From Dactylis glomerata (taxonomy: Eukaryota > Streptophyta > Magnoliopsida > Poales > Poaceae), in assembly GCA_007115705.1 (NCBI GenBank), contig QXEO01002092.1:434001-498000 (forward strand): DNA of 64,000 nucleotides, read 5' to 3'. Of the stretch, positions 1-11,473 are shown piece by piece. A program made the position numbers and the translations under genes. Numbering within the stretch: position 1 is the first letter of the stretch; each line of letters opens with the position of its first letter. The notes below the pieces were generated by a model that worked only from the letters and a program-made list of their open reading frames with translations, was not told the DNA's origin and made no database searches.

Positions 1-879
1 CAGATGAAGGATTGCAGGACATTCTTAAGGTTGCAAAGTGCCATGGATTCAAGTCAAGAAAGAAGGCAAGGTGAAAGACATCGAAGTCAAGGACACCAAG
101 TGCAGAGGCTAGGAAAACACCCAGAGTCGAAAGTATACATATCAGCCATGATTCAACCAGTGCCTAAGTCAAAGAAAGAGCGAAAGAGCATATCTAGACA
201 AGTAAATCTAGCAATATCATCACCACCAGCTACAACAGAATACCTACGATGGTCAGAGCAACCAATCAAGTTTAGTAGAGCAGACCACCCACGGAAAGTT
301 CCCAGGCCGGGCCACTCGCCCATGGTTCTAAAAGCACAAATTGGAGGATACGACATCAGAAGAGTGTTCATGGATGCAGGGAGCGGCATAAACTTAATAT
401 ATGCTAGAACATTAAAGGCAATGTGCATCTCGCCGACGAGTCTGAAGCCAACAGACTGCTCTTTCCACGGGATAGTACCAGGAGCAGCAAACTACCCTTT
501 GGGAAGGATCGAACTCGACGTCTGCTTCGGCAGCAGCGAAAACTATAGAAAAGAGAAGCTGGAGTTCGAAGTCATGGACTGGCCATCACAGTATCATGCA
601 ATCCTGGGGCGCCCAGCATTTGCAAAGTTTATGGCGGTACCACATTACGCATACCTTGCATTAAAAATTCCAGGGCCTAAAGGAACAATTACAGTGCAAG
701 GGAGCTTCGAAGTAGCCAACACATGCGACAGAGAATTCAACAAAATGGCGCAAACTTTCGGCATGACAGCGGAATATGATAGGCTTAAAGGAGAAACAGA
801 TCATAATGTACTACCCGACGTTGGACGATCCCTACCAGATAAGGCTTTCGATACAACGCAGGACTCGAAGAAAATTTAG
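1..879 (+). pseudogene. Z polyprotein: gag C-terminus and aspartic protease (partial)
   Basis: The frame is already open at base 1. It starts with the last part of a zinc-knuckle-like motif (MKDC) that is complete in the gag of elements A, B and C, so this is the end of gag. The protease follows. Its active-site segment reads FMDAGSGINLIY near 370-405, the D-[ST/A]-G pattern of Gypsy aspartic proteases, and ILGRPAF near 600 is the conserved second-half motif. The protease releases mature proteins from the polyprotein inside the virus-like particle. A TAG at 877-879 and another at 937-939 stop the frame; reading continues in the same frame on both sides, so these look like point mutations, not a gene boundary. 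The protein closely resembles the protease of A, B and C. Confidence 0.82.
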
Positions 880-2768
880 GTACATCCTACAGATCCAAGC
901 AAGACGACATCAATTGCGGTGAACTTGGATCCCGCATAGGAAAGCGCGCTCGTCGAGTTCCTCCGTGAGTGCTGGGAAATCTTCGCCTGGTGTCCATCGG
1001 ACATGCCAGGGGTTCCCAGGGAACTTGTTGAGCACGCACTTAATGTAGATCCCAAGGCGAAACCAGTCAAGCAACCATTGAGGCGATTTGATGAATCTAA
1101 GAGGAAGGCAATAGCGTCAGAATTACACAGGTTAGAAAATGCTGGATTCATCAGGGAGATCAAGACTTCGAATTGGGTGTCGAACCCAGTAATAGTACCT
1201 AAGAAAAACACAGACGTACAAAGAGTATGTGTCGACTACACGTCTCTCAATAAGCATTGTCCAAAGGATCCCTTCTCCTTACCACGCATCGATCAAATAA
1301 TCGATTCAACAGCGGGGTGCGCAAGGCTTTTCTTTTTGGACGCATATTCTGGCTATAATCAGATCAAACTGAAGAAAGAAGACGAAGAAAAAACAGCCTT
1401 CATCACACCATATGGAGTGTTTTGCTACCAAGTAATGCCCTTCGGCCTAAAAAACGCAGGTGCAACTTATCAAAGGATGATGCAAAGCTGCCTTGGGAGC
1501 CAAATAGGGCGCAACATACAAGTTTACATTGATGATGTAGTCATCACTACCAGAGAGGAGAAATCTCTAATCAGCGACTTGGCAGAAACCTTCGACAACC
1601 TGAATAAGTACAAGCTTAAACTGAACCCAACAAAATGCTCCTTCGGAGTTTCAGCAGGACAACTCTTGGGATTCTTGGTATCAGCACGAGGAATAGAAGC
1701 AAATCCAGAGAAGATTCAAGCAATTCTAACAATGGGGAAACCCACGAAACTTCACGACGTACAAAAATTGGCGGGACGCGTCGCGGCATTAAGTCGATTC
1801 GTTGCTCGACTAGGAGAAAAGGCGCTTCCTTTCTACGCACTTATGAAGAAGTCAGATGACAAATTTGAGTGGACAGAAGAAGCAGACGCAGCGTTTGCGC
1901 AATTGAAAAAAGTGCTATCCACGCCTCCAGTGCTGGTCACACCTAAAGAAAAAGAGCCATTACTGTTGTACATCGCCGCAACCCATCAGGTGGTGAGCAC
2001 AGTTTTAGTAGTCGAAAGAAGTGAAGAAGGCAAAGCTCATGGCGTCCAGAGACCAGTATACTTCATCAGTGAAGTACTATCTCCAACCAAACAGAGGTAC
2101 CCGCATTATCAGAAGTTGGCATACAGTGTTTTCACAACTGCACGTAAATTACGACAGTATTTTACTGTACACCCAATTATAGTGGTTAATGAAGCGCCAC
2201 TATCGAACATATTGAACAACCCTTTAGCAACGGGCCATGTCTCCTTATGGGGAATCGAGTTATCTCCCATGGACATCACGTACGAGAAAAGGAAGGCGAT
2301 CAAGTCGCAAATCTTGCCAGATTTTACAGCAGAGTGGCTCGAGCTGCAAAGCACGGGACCACCAGATTTATCGAGTACTTGGACAATGTACTTCGACGGC
2401 TCTAAGCGAGTCCAAGGCGCAGGCGCAGGAGTAGTGTTGATATCACCTCATGGTGACAAATTAAAGTATGTGTTAAGGATGAGCTTTCCACAGGCTTCTA
2501 ACAATGAAGCAGAGTATGAGGCTTTGCTGCACGGAATGAAGATGGCTAAAGCTTGCGGAGCAACTCGCCTAAAAATATTTGGAGATTCTAACCTTGTTGT
2601 TCAGCAAGTTATGAACAGGTGTGACACAATCAATGATAATATGATGGCCTACAAGAATTTATACCACTATCTAGAAGGAACGTTTGACGGATGCAAAGTT
2701 TCTCACATCAGCAGGAACAGCAATGAAGAAGCCGACACTTTAGCAAATATTGGATCACAGTGTCTACC
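880..2768 (+). pseudogene. Z polyprotein: reverse transcriptase, degenerate RNase H and archaeal-type RNase H
   Basis: The RT begins around 1,020 and has the palm motifs FLDAYSGYNQI (about 1,335) and YIDD (1,525-1,536), so the catalytic aspartates are present. It is followed by a Ty3-type RNase H whose usual first catalytic aspartate segment reads LYIAATHQ, without the Asp. A second RNase H starts near 2,385 with FDGS (Asp), NNEAEYEAL (Glu), FGDSNLV (Asp) and NEEAD (Asp). A degenerate first and complete second RNase H is the known dual-RNase-H arrangement of Tat elements. The frame is open from 1,003 to the insertion point of A after base 2,768, where the codon is split, and resumes at 11,828. 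The enzyme makes cDNA from the element RNA in the particle. Confidence 0.88.
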
Positions 2769-3102
2769 TGACGAGGGTTAACTCGACAAATGTCCTAGAT
2801 GAAGGACTTAGGATCGGGGAGATAGGGCGTCGGATGAACTCAAAGGTAAAGTTAGTCGAAATAGGTGTGTATCGAAAGTAAACTTGGGCGTTCAACCTGG
2901 CTTGCTTTCAATCTGCCCTACACCGTCCCCTCCTGGCCCCTATATATAGGTGGCCAGGTCTCAAGGATCGGGTAGGGTACGATACAGATTACAATATCGA
3001 CATACGGTAAGAACTCGTATTCGACTATCATTACAATTGGGCCTAACTCAACGGGCCTCAGGGGTACTCAACTAACGGGCTCTATTAGCTATACCCTTGT
3101 CA
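2769..3102 (-). repeat. Element A 3' LTR
   Basis: 334 bp. In the element's sense the LTR starts TGACAAGGGTATAGC and ends CCCTCGTCA, giving short imperfect terminal inverted repeats. A TATATATA box lies in the middle. It carries the sequence variant shared with Z (GTCGAAATAGGTGTG) and not the variant of B and C. Confidence 0.95.
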
Positions 3103-4201
3103 GTAGCCCCTCAGATTCTACCAGAATTGTAGATTCAGGTTGAATCTCTAATCTTTAAATCTTCGACTTGATCAGTTCTTCGACTTCTTCATATCTTCAA
3201 ATCTTCGACTTGGTCTTTCGACTTATTTTCATGATATTCTTTCGCAAGGGGTTTTGATGATCAAGCCTGACAACTCTGACGGATCAAGAGGTCAGTTAAC
3301 TGCCAGGACAGATACTTGCCACCTACTTCAAATTCAATCCCCTTGGACTTGAATTCGGGATACCGGTCAAACCCACTCTTTTGCCGCATTTAGGACTTAC
3401 AAAGAATGAATCCCAGTGATTCTCAGGGTACCCAGTGCGTCCACCAGGATTTTCTTCGCGTCGTAGACACAGATACATACCAGCAGAGCGCATCCATGTG
3501 CGTATACCAGGCCACACAGGGCAGATCCCGGGGTCTTACCTTCGTGACAAGTCACGGCATTCGAGTTGTGTTGCGATAACATAACTCGAGAATCTTAAGT
3601 CGCAGTCAAATTTTGACTGAAAATATTCGGGTTTCTGCAACCATAAAACTCGCTCCCGATGGGAGTAACACTTCTCCAATCTTCAATGTTTAAGTAATAA
3701 ATATCGTCGGGTGCGCGCTCAGCGCTCCCGATGGGAGTAGCCCCTGAGGCTATAGTCGAAAAAGAATTTTTCGAGTATAGGCTCTAGAGATAATATAACT
3801 CGTCATACTCCAACTCGAAACACTTCAATTTTGAAGTTCTTCAACTCGAGATACTTTCAGAAACACCTTGTCATCGCGTACAAGCCCACTGCTCCAAATG
3901 AAGAATTCCATTTGACTTTTTGTAAAAGTAACAGCCCCCAAGGCTGTAATCAAAAAATCCTTCTCATATGATCATCTTTATAAAGTCTGTATTTGTCGGC
4001 GCCAATCCTTTTTCCTGCATATATTTACTGTATTGCGTCCATGATGACGTAACTCTTCATCAATGCAAACCGTTTTATGGGCAATACTGTAACTTTCGTG
4101 ATTTTGTGACCGTTAGTGGGCTGCATGATTTGTGACCGTTAGTGGGCTGCCGTTTCCGAGATTTTCGCCACGTCTCAGCCCACGATCCTTCTCCCAGAAG
4201 A
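3103..4201. other. Element A region between 3' LTR and antisense gene promoter
   Basis: No coding region. The first bases next to the LTR are the likely polypurine tract (AGGGGCTAC in element sense). About 700 bp, to roughly 3,780, matches Z 14,525-15,242 in reverse complement, so this is the conserved 3' untranslated part of the family. The stretch contains many TCGAC/TCGAA motifs and a GCGCTCCCGATGGGAGTAGC box that is also in Z. The remaining part, to 4,201, is probably the upstream promoter region of the antisense gene. Confidence 0.7.
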
Positions 4202-4209
4202 TATATAAA
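4202..4209 (+). promoter_or_regulatory. TATA box of the antisense gene in element A
   Basis: TATATAAA lies about 108 bp before the first usable ATG at 4,310. The same box is at the same place in B and C. The 5' leader after it is rich in C and CT, like a plant 5' UTR. It reads opposite to the element's own transcription. Confidence 0.6.
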
Positions 4210-4309
4210 TGGCATAGTGGGGAATCGCACTGTTTACCAGCTCGTTCCCTCCGCTGCCTCCATTGCTGATCTCCTCTTGCTCCGAGCCCCCAAGCGCACT
4301 TCGTATTGG

Positions 4310-6997
4310 ATGCGTGTGAAGCACCTGGCCACTAAGAATACCATGGCCAAGACCTCCGCCACCAGCTGTGTTCGCTCCACCATCTCCAAGAAGGAGATGC
4401 AGAAGGCCAAGGACGATGGCTTCATCTCCGCCGAAGATTCCATCATCTTCCCCAGCACCGAACGCATCCCGAAGCCCCCGAGCAGTTATCGGGTAATGTT
4501 CCTTGCTTTTCTCCTCCGAGGTTTCTCTCTCCCTGCTCACAAATTTCTCCGTGGGCTTCTGTTTGTTCGGTGTACAGCTCCACCAGCTTACACCGAATTC
4601 TCTTCTACACATTGCCTGCTTCGTGACTCTTTGCGAGTCCTTCTTGGGTATTGAACCCCACTTCACTCTCTGGAGATCACTCTTTCGACTCTGCCCCAAT
4701 GTTTCTCTGGCAAGGAAACCCGAACTGGGCGGAGCCGTCGTTTCTGTGCGTCCTGAGGCGCAATATCTTGAATTTTCGATGGCCGCATCTGTCCAAGGTT
4801 GGAGGACAAAGTGGTTTTACATTAAGGACCACAAATCCTCCGCTGAAGATGAATTCGGCCTCCCTCCCTTTGATGCTTTTCAAGAGGTGAAGAAATTGAA
4901 GTCATGGGACTCGCTTCCCTCAGATGCGGAAGTTGCCGAAATTCTTCCTCTTTTATCCCGTATTCAAACTCTGAAAACAGGCTTAGGAGGTGCATTGTCG
5001 GGTATCCAACTTATGGTGTTCTTCATACAATGTCGAGTTCAACCCCTGCAACACCGCGTCACCAAGCTTTGGACTTACTCTGGCTTAGAGGACCCTACTC
5101 GCATATCTAAAGACCTGATGTCGAAAGAAGATGTCGACAAGCGAGTCAGGAATCTCACCAAGCTCACTAAGGAACACTCAGTCGCTGACTTGAAGTCAAA
5201 TTACTTCGACTCTGTGCACCCTATCCCTGAGGTATGCATCGTCACATTTACTTTTTTTTGTCAAGTCTTTTCTTAATTTCGACTTGCATTATTCTCTGTA
5301 TCTGCACTCTGCTAATTTTGTTATATGCAGGATCACCAAATCATTGTTTCTCGTCCTCCTCTCCCAGAGGCAGGGCCCCTTCCAGCTGATCTAGCCTCTC
5401 CTGCATCTGAAGCCCCCGAGGCTGACGAAAGTCAGGACGGAGATGATGTCGAAGGTTCCGAAGAAGAAACTAGTTCATCGACATCTTCTTTTCTCGCTCC
5501 TATTGAGGATGTCGATATTGATAAGAAAAGGAAACATGTCAACGACATCGGTTCGTCGAGTTCTGCAGCGGCTGGTAAAACCCCCGCTCCTGCAGAAGAT
5601 ATGGAGTATTTCGACATGCTAGACTCGTAAGTACTGTGCTATTTGAGTTCCTCAATTGAAATTTTCCTTTGTTGTGCTTCCATAATTCGTATCCTTCGCG
5701 CAGTAATGACGAAGAGCCACCAGCAGCTGCTCCACCAACTCCTCCTGCGGCCATTGATGAGCCTATCAAACCAAATGTTGTACCTAGGACTACCAGGTCT
5801 GGTATAAAGAAGGTTCCTCAGAACCGATATCCCAAACGCGCAAAGAAGGCCAAAGAAGCCGATATTTCTCTGGAGGCCCATGCACCTGTGGTTTCCTCTG
5901 ATGATGTAAGCCATTCTTTCTATCTCCCCTCTTTTTTTTTCCTGTCATGCACTTCTATTCTGACACTTCTTCTTTTCCTCAGGCTTTGGTGAAAAGATTC
6001 ATCGCCCTGGGCACGGAGTGTGCAGGGTACCTAAAGGTTGCGAAAGCTTCCGAAGGTATAACTTTGACTTGTACTCATTACTTTTTTTCCTGTGCTTACT
6101 CTTTTCTCACTTATCTGACTCCCTCTCATTTCTTTTATAGCTGCCTTAGCAACGGCTAATGCTCGAATTGCATCGCTTGAAGCGGAGCTTGATGCTTCAC
6201 GAAAAGCTTATGATATGGCGACTGCTGCTAAGGTTAATGCTGAGAAGTCGCAAAAAGCTGCACTTGGCAAGGCGAAGAAAGCTGAGAAAGCTATTGCTGA
6301 AGTCAACAATGAGCATGCTCAACGAGAGCATGCTGTGGCGGAGCGTCTTCACACCATGTCTGCTGCCGCTGGAAGTATGTGCTTTGCTTTGTCTTCTGCT
6401 TTTGTCTTTTGATGTATTTGTTGACACTCATCTTCGTTTTTTCTTTATTTTTACTCAGAATTTACCGGGGCGTCTCCGTCGTCCTTGCAAACGGATGACG
6501 ATTCTCTTATGGATGCAGTTAACCTACTCGAAGAAAACTGGATATCTATCCAGGAAACCTTTGAGTTGGTTAATCGCATTTTGTCACGGATGTTTGTCGG
6601 CTTGTGGCCGAAGAAAAAGGCCACAGTTCCAAAGGACAACCTGACTGCACTCGCCAGATCCTTCGACGTCGCTGAAGACCCTCTTCTCCAGTTCAAAGCT
6701 CTTGCCATCAAGCGTGGTGCTGAAGGTGCTATTGCGCTTTCTCTTGCTCATGGGACGGACTTTGATTGGGGGAAAGTTGACGCCCCTCATGGCTACTCCT
6801 GGGATGAGATGAAAGTTTTCTTCGAGAAGGCGAAGAAGTTAGCACCTGGGCTACTATCGACTATTTCTCCTTCGGCAGCCTCTACGGTGCCTGCTGCATC
6901 GGCTTCGGCGGCGAAAAATCCAATGCCACCATCGACTTCTGGCGAGGAAGTTGCCGCGCCCTCTTCTGTTGCGGAACCTAACGCTGAGGTGGCGTAG
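4310..6997 (+). pseudogene. Antisense gene of element A, PF04195-type ('putative gypsy type transposon') protein, six exons
   Basis: Six exons with GT-AG introns can be read: 4,310-5,231, 5,331-5,626, 5,704-5,905, 5,983-6,055, 6,141-6,374 and 6,459-6,997. With the exon 1 length seen in B and C (924 nt) the exons sum to 2,268 nt, an exact multiple of three (755 residues). Exon 1 holds the conserved domain with VMFLAFLLRGFSLPAH and VQGWRTKWFYIKD. Exon 2 is acidic and Ser-rich with a KKRK basic patch; exon 3 has a basic, nuclear-localisation-like run; exon 5 is an Ala/Lys/Glu coiled coil; exon 6 is a helical C-terminal domain ending in a Pro/Ala/Ser tail. A second ATG in good context lies at 4,343. 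This copy has one defect seen: a 2-bp deletion near 4,567 relative to B and C that shifts the frame. The function of the family is unknown to me. Introns can persist through retrotransposition because the genomic RNA is the other strand. Confidence 0.78.
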
Positions 6998-7179
6998 ACT
7001 CGGCTTTCTCTGTAGTTTTTTAATTTTCCTCCTTTCAGATGTAGAAGCTCTAGTTGTGTGCAACCCGAGAACCTTAATCATAGGGTTTTGCACTTCATGT
7101 AAATATGTTTCCATCGTATGAAATATTATGATGTCCTTCTGAATTGTTTCTCTCCTCTGTTTTCCTTTTTGACTTGCAG

Positions 7180-8109
7180 TCGATACGTGTCGATGATCCT
7201 CTGACTCGCGGTCATTCTCCTTCCTCTAATCGTGGATTCAATCCTCAGATTTCGTCGACTTCTAGTCGATGTAGTGAATGTGTAGAGTATGCTTCCAGGA
7301 TATCTGACCTTGAGGCCCGCTTGACTTCAGCCAAACGCCAAGCTCAGATGGTGTTTGATAAAGCTAGCAAGGCTTCTGTTTTGACGAAGCAGGTATCGGA
7401 TCTTGGTGATGAAGTGTCTAGCTTGACGTCAAAGATTCTGCATCACGAAGAATGTGATTCTTTTGTTCTTGGCAACGTCGAATCCGCCTGTGAAATGTTG
7501 CGATGTGAGTTTCTCTCGACTTATTTTCTTTTCCTTCTACTTGGACCCTTTATGATATCCTTTGCCCTTATAGGCACTTGCTTGGACTTTGCTGCTGAAG
7601 ATCGTCGAGTTACCGAGCGAAGTGCGGCTCTGGAAAAGATGTCTGTAGGTGTTGAAACTTTATGGTCTGATCCTCGATGTCGGGGCGCCATTGTACTGCT
7701 TCAGGACCGCGCCCAGCATATTGGCGAGGCAGTGGATGGCTGTAGGAAAGCTCTTACAACCGTGCACTCGGTCATGCTTCCTCGAAATCCTCTGCCTGCA
7801 ACTTTCCCGCTTCTCCTTGATACTTTCAGGTCCAGCCAGCGGATTCACCGGTTGATAGAACTGAATTTAGTGGCTGGTGCTAACTTTGCTCTTGGGTGGA
7901 TGCGCAAGTGGCATCCAAGGCTCAACTATAGTTCTATGTCTCTAAGTTATCCTCCTGGTGGGGCGAGCCTTCGAGTACATTTAGAGAGTACTTTGCAGCC
8001 TGCCCGACGAATTATAGCCAGGTTGCTGCAAGAAGACTCCGCGTTTTTCCGCGAGTTCCACTACTTGGACCCCTTAGGTGTAGATGATTCTGATAACCCG
8101 ATGTTGTAA
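7180..8109 (+). CDS. Second antisense module of element A: coiled-coil plus C-terminal domain, two exons, no first exon seen
   Basis: An acceptor (CTTGCAG) precedes 7,180. The exons are 7,180-7,504 and 7,574-8,109 with a GTGAGT...TTATAG intron; together they encode 286 residues in frame. The first exon has a Ser-rich start and a coiled coil (SRISDLEARLTSAKRQ); the second is a helical domain ending DDSDNPML. The layout (linker, coiled coil, helical C-terminal domain) repeats that of exons 3-6 of the gene just upstream, whose stop lies only 180 bp before. I see no ATG-containing first exon or promoter between the two, so it may be an alternative 3' end spliced from an upstream donor, or the tail of a second gene whose 5' part was lost. 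In this copy the frame is open. The stop at 8,109 faces the gag stop at 8,400, so the two transcription units converge. Confidence 0.62.
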   Translation, partial: SIRVDDPLTRGHSPSSNRGFNPQISSTSSRCSECVEYASRISDLEARLTSAKRQAQMVFDKASKASVLTKQVSDLGDEVSSLTSKILHHEECDSFVLGNVESACEMLRCEFLSTYFLFLLLGPFMISFALIGTCLDFAAEDRRVTERSAALEKMSVGVETLWSDPRCRGAIVLLQDRAQHIGEAVDGCRKALTTVHSVMLPRNPLPATFPLLLDTFRSSQRIHRLIELNLVAGANFALGWMRKWHPRLNYSSMSLSYPPGGASLRVHLESTLQPARRIIARLLQEDSAFFREFHYLDPLGVDDSDNPML

Positions 8110-8399
8110 GGTGTATATAAAACGCGAGAGTTTCTTTTTATTTGTTTCGCGACTATGCGTCTGAAACTTATTCTCAGGGCGTTTGTTGTGTAAGTCATGC
8201 GTTTGCCGCATTTTTCTTTTTGAAAAGACTCGTAAGCTCGAATATGAGGAACGATTTATCTTTATTTATACTTGTAATGTAAGGTACATGGGGTGACCCA
8301 AGAGATCCGGCCTATGACCTGTGTTCTGGATCTAGAGGGCATTGCCCCTGGCATAACTCGTGGCTTTTATAGCCTTTCTGTCCCCCTCTTTCTCTATAC

Positions 8400-11300
8400 T
8401 TATGATGTCGCACTTTTCCCTTCTTCTCCTGCGTCTTTGTCTTCTCCCGGTGTCTCTATCCGTTGCTTCTTTGTTTCAGGCTCCGCAACGCATCCTTCGA
8501 GTAGCTTGACGCCTTCTGTAGTTGCGCTCTTTGCCTTTTCTGCATTGTTGGCTATTATGCCAAAATTTTGCGCCATCTTGTGGAACTCTCTGTCGCAAAG
8601 ATCTAAAACTTCAAAACTTCCTTTCACTGTGATTATTCCTTTTGGTCCTGGCATTTTAAGTACTAGATATGTATAGTGAGGCACTGCCATGAATCGCGAA
8701 AACGCGGGTCGTCCGAGGATCGCGTGATATTGTGATGGCCAGTCCATGACTTCGAAGTCAAGCTTTTCTCTTCTGTAGTTTTGTCGATTGCCGAAGCAAA
8801 CGTTGAGTGCTATTCGACCCAACGGGTAATTGGCACTTCCTGGCACGATTCCATGGAAGGAACAATCTGTTGGTTTTAAGAACTCTAGTGATATATGCAT
8901 TGCTCAGAGTGTTTTTGCATATATCAAGTTAATTCCGCTTCCTGCGTCCATAAATATTCTGTCGACATCGTACACGCCGATTTGAGCTTTGAGTACCAAA
9001 GGCGCGTTTCCTGGCCGAGGTACTGTTATGGGATGGTCCTCTCTGTTGAACTCGATTGACTGTTCTGACCAATGTAGATACTCAGTTGTGGCCAGAGGTG
9101 AGATGACTGCTAGATTAACTTATCGAGTTATGCTCTTTTCCTCTTTGTTCGACTTGGGCACGGGTTGTATCATTGCTGTGATGTGTCCTTTGGATGGAAT
9201 ATACCCATCATCGTCATCGTGTCCCTTGTTTGGCTGGTCTTGTCCTTGGGAAGCCCCGTTGTTTCCTTGTTGGTTTGCCGGAGGGTTGTTGCTTCCTTCG
9301 AATCCTTATCGCCTTGCTTCGGCTTGCCTATTTATTGCTGCTTCTTGCAGTTTTAAGAATGTTGTGCAATCTTTCATTGTGTGCCTTGATACTCGTTTTC
9401 CGTCAACGAATGCTGAGTGTATATGACAAGGCCCATTGAGCATATCTTCTGGTGATGGGTTGTACTCTCTGGATTCCCTTATAGGGAACTTCTTATAATC
9501 TTCCTTTCCATAGCTTCTATATCCCGAAGTCCTGCGGTCATTTCCTTGGTAGCTGTTGTCCTTATATCCTGCGGCGACCTGGCTGTGAGAGCCGTAGGTG
9601 TCGAAGTTTCGAGATCGTCTCCTTTGACTTCCATATCTGTTTCTTCTGTCGTCCTCTGGGGATCGCGTCCGCTTGTTATTGCACGCATCTTCTCCGTCTG
9701 CGAACCTATTTGCTGTGTCCATGAGGTCTGATACTGTTTTCGGCTTGATTCTGCCCATCTCTTCGACTAGGTCTCTTCGCCTTAATCCGATGATGAATGC
9801 GTCTATTGCTCTTTCGTCTGATACTTCGACTGCTGAGTTTTTGATAATGCTCCACCTTTGAATGTACGCTCGCAATGTTTCGTCGCGTTGCTGCACACAT
9901 GCTTTGACTTCTTCTATTGATGCTGGTCGCTTGTATGCTGACCTGAAGTTGCTTGTAAATTGCTTTGTGAGGTCTTCCCAGCTTCCAATAGATTCTTTTT
10001 CTAGCTTGCTTAACCATGACCTTGCTGCGCCGGTGAGGTGTAGTTGCAAGCTTTGCATAGCTGTTTTCTTGGTTCCTCCTAATATTTGAACTGCTTGTAA
10101 ATAATCTGCGAGCCATGATTGTGGTTCTTGTGACCCGTCATATTTTTGCTGATCATGAGGTAGCTTGAATCCCTTAGGCACTGGGGTAGTGCGAACCCTG
10201 CGGGTAAAGCATGATGCCCCCATCTCTTTTTTGTCGTCTTCGTAGTCACGCCTTTTATTCGGGGATTGCGATCTTCGAGTTCCACCGTGTTGCTTTGGTG
10301 ACGGAGATCAAGATCGATGTTTGCTGCTTCTATGCCGAGGACTATTGTAACAGCGAGGTGACCTTGCCTTGTGTACTTCTTTGTGATGATGTACTTCTTC
10401 TCCCTTTGCTGATAGCTTGTGGCCCACCATGTTAAGTCCATTCAGTGCTGCTCTATGCATATGTTCTCTAGGATCTCCTGGACTTGGTCGAGTTGTAAGT
10501 AGATATGCTTGTGCCGCCACTAGTGCTGCTTCAGGAGTTTTTGGTAGGATATTTCCCTGCTCGTCGACCGATAGGAAGGACGAATCGAGATTTTTAGAAA
10601 TACTTTGCCTGTCGGAGTACTCGAGTTTATCATACCTTGAACCGTGTCGACAATTTTTCTTTGCATTGCTGTATGATGCGTCGCTTCGTGCTTTTCGAGC
10701 AGCTTCGCTAGCTGCAATGGCTGAATCTTTCCTTTTTTGTATTTCTGCTTTCTCCCTTGCTAGTTGCTTGGCTTGTTGCCTTAGGGCGTAGTGGTACCCA
10801 AAAAGCATGTTCTTGCTGGAATTTAATGGCATTGGCTTGCCATGCTCTACGGCTTCTCTTATTATCCTCCATTCGTCGACTGATAGTCGAATTTTTTCTC
10901 TGCTTGCGAGGGACTCTGGTGTTTGCCCTTCTTCTAGATGGTTTGCTCCTCTTTCGATATTTGCTGGGTTTAGAACTGGATTTTTGTTTTCGTCGAATTC
11001 TTCTGAGTTGTCGCCTATAATGGCGAGTACCTGGCACTGCTTGCCGATGTTACTATTGAAGCTTGACATCGAGTTGCTATTTTCAGAAAGCTCTAATCCT
11101 GTTTCCCATGTATCTATTGACTTATCGTCGATGCAGATCATGAGATCTTCGAGTTGGACTTCCACGTCAAAATTTTCCTTTTCTTCATTGTCTTCTGTGA
11201 TCCTTTCTTTTTGCACTTCCTTTGGGCTGACCGGCGAGTTTACCTCGCTAGAAGAGCCTTCAGAATATTCCATTATCGCTGTTGCTTCGGGCTCCTTTGC

Positions 11301-11456
11301 CGACGGATCTTGATCTTGTTTCGTCGGATCCGAAAGGCGAGAAGAACCCGACGGCCCGATGAGGATGCTCAAACTTCCGATGGTTAATTCCACTTCTTGA
11401 TTTCCGTCGACTTCTGGACTGCTGTTGGCTAAAAGCGAAAAAGCCGTCGAATTCAT
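8400..11456 (-). pseudogene. Element A gag-protease polyprotein, broken
   Basis: The frame starts at the ATG at 11,456, 37 bp after the 5' LTR, and ends at 8,400. The N-terminal part is acidic, followed by a basic Arg/Ser/His-rich stretch, then the retrotransposon gag domain (region of LHLTGAARSWLSKLE), an RS-rich linker, a zinc-knuckle-like C-x2-H...H-x4-C motif (CHIH...HTMKDC) and an aspartic protease (DAGS in B). Gag builds the particle and the protease matures it. In this copy the frame has TGA at 10,308-10,310, TAA at 9,306-9,308, TAA at 9,120-9,122 and TGA at 8,901-8,903; all four fit single transitions when compared with B or C. No RT follows the protease; the frame ends shortly after it. 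Confidence 0.85.
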
Positions 11457-11473
11457 GATTCCAACGCCCAGAC

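Noticed and set aside
3323..3517. Small frame conserved at 14,828-15,022, 26,260-26,454 and 43,148-43,342
   Set aside because: It sits in the conserved 3' untranslated region next to the LTR; conservation is explained by copy relationship, there is no good start context, and a second overlapping frame is equally conserved.
8293..8676. 127-residue plus-strand frame opposite the protease, with copies in B and C
   Set aside because: It lies antisense to a conserved protease and its open state follows from codon use on the other strand; no promoter or family pattern seen.
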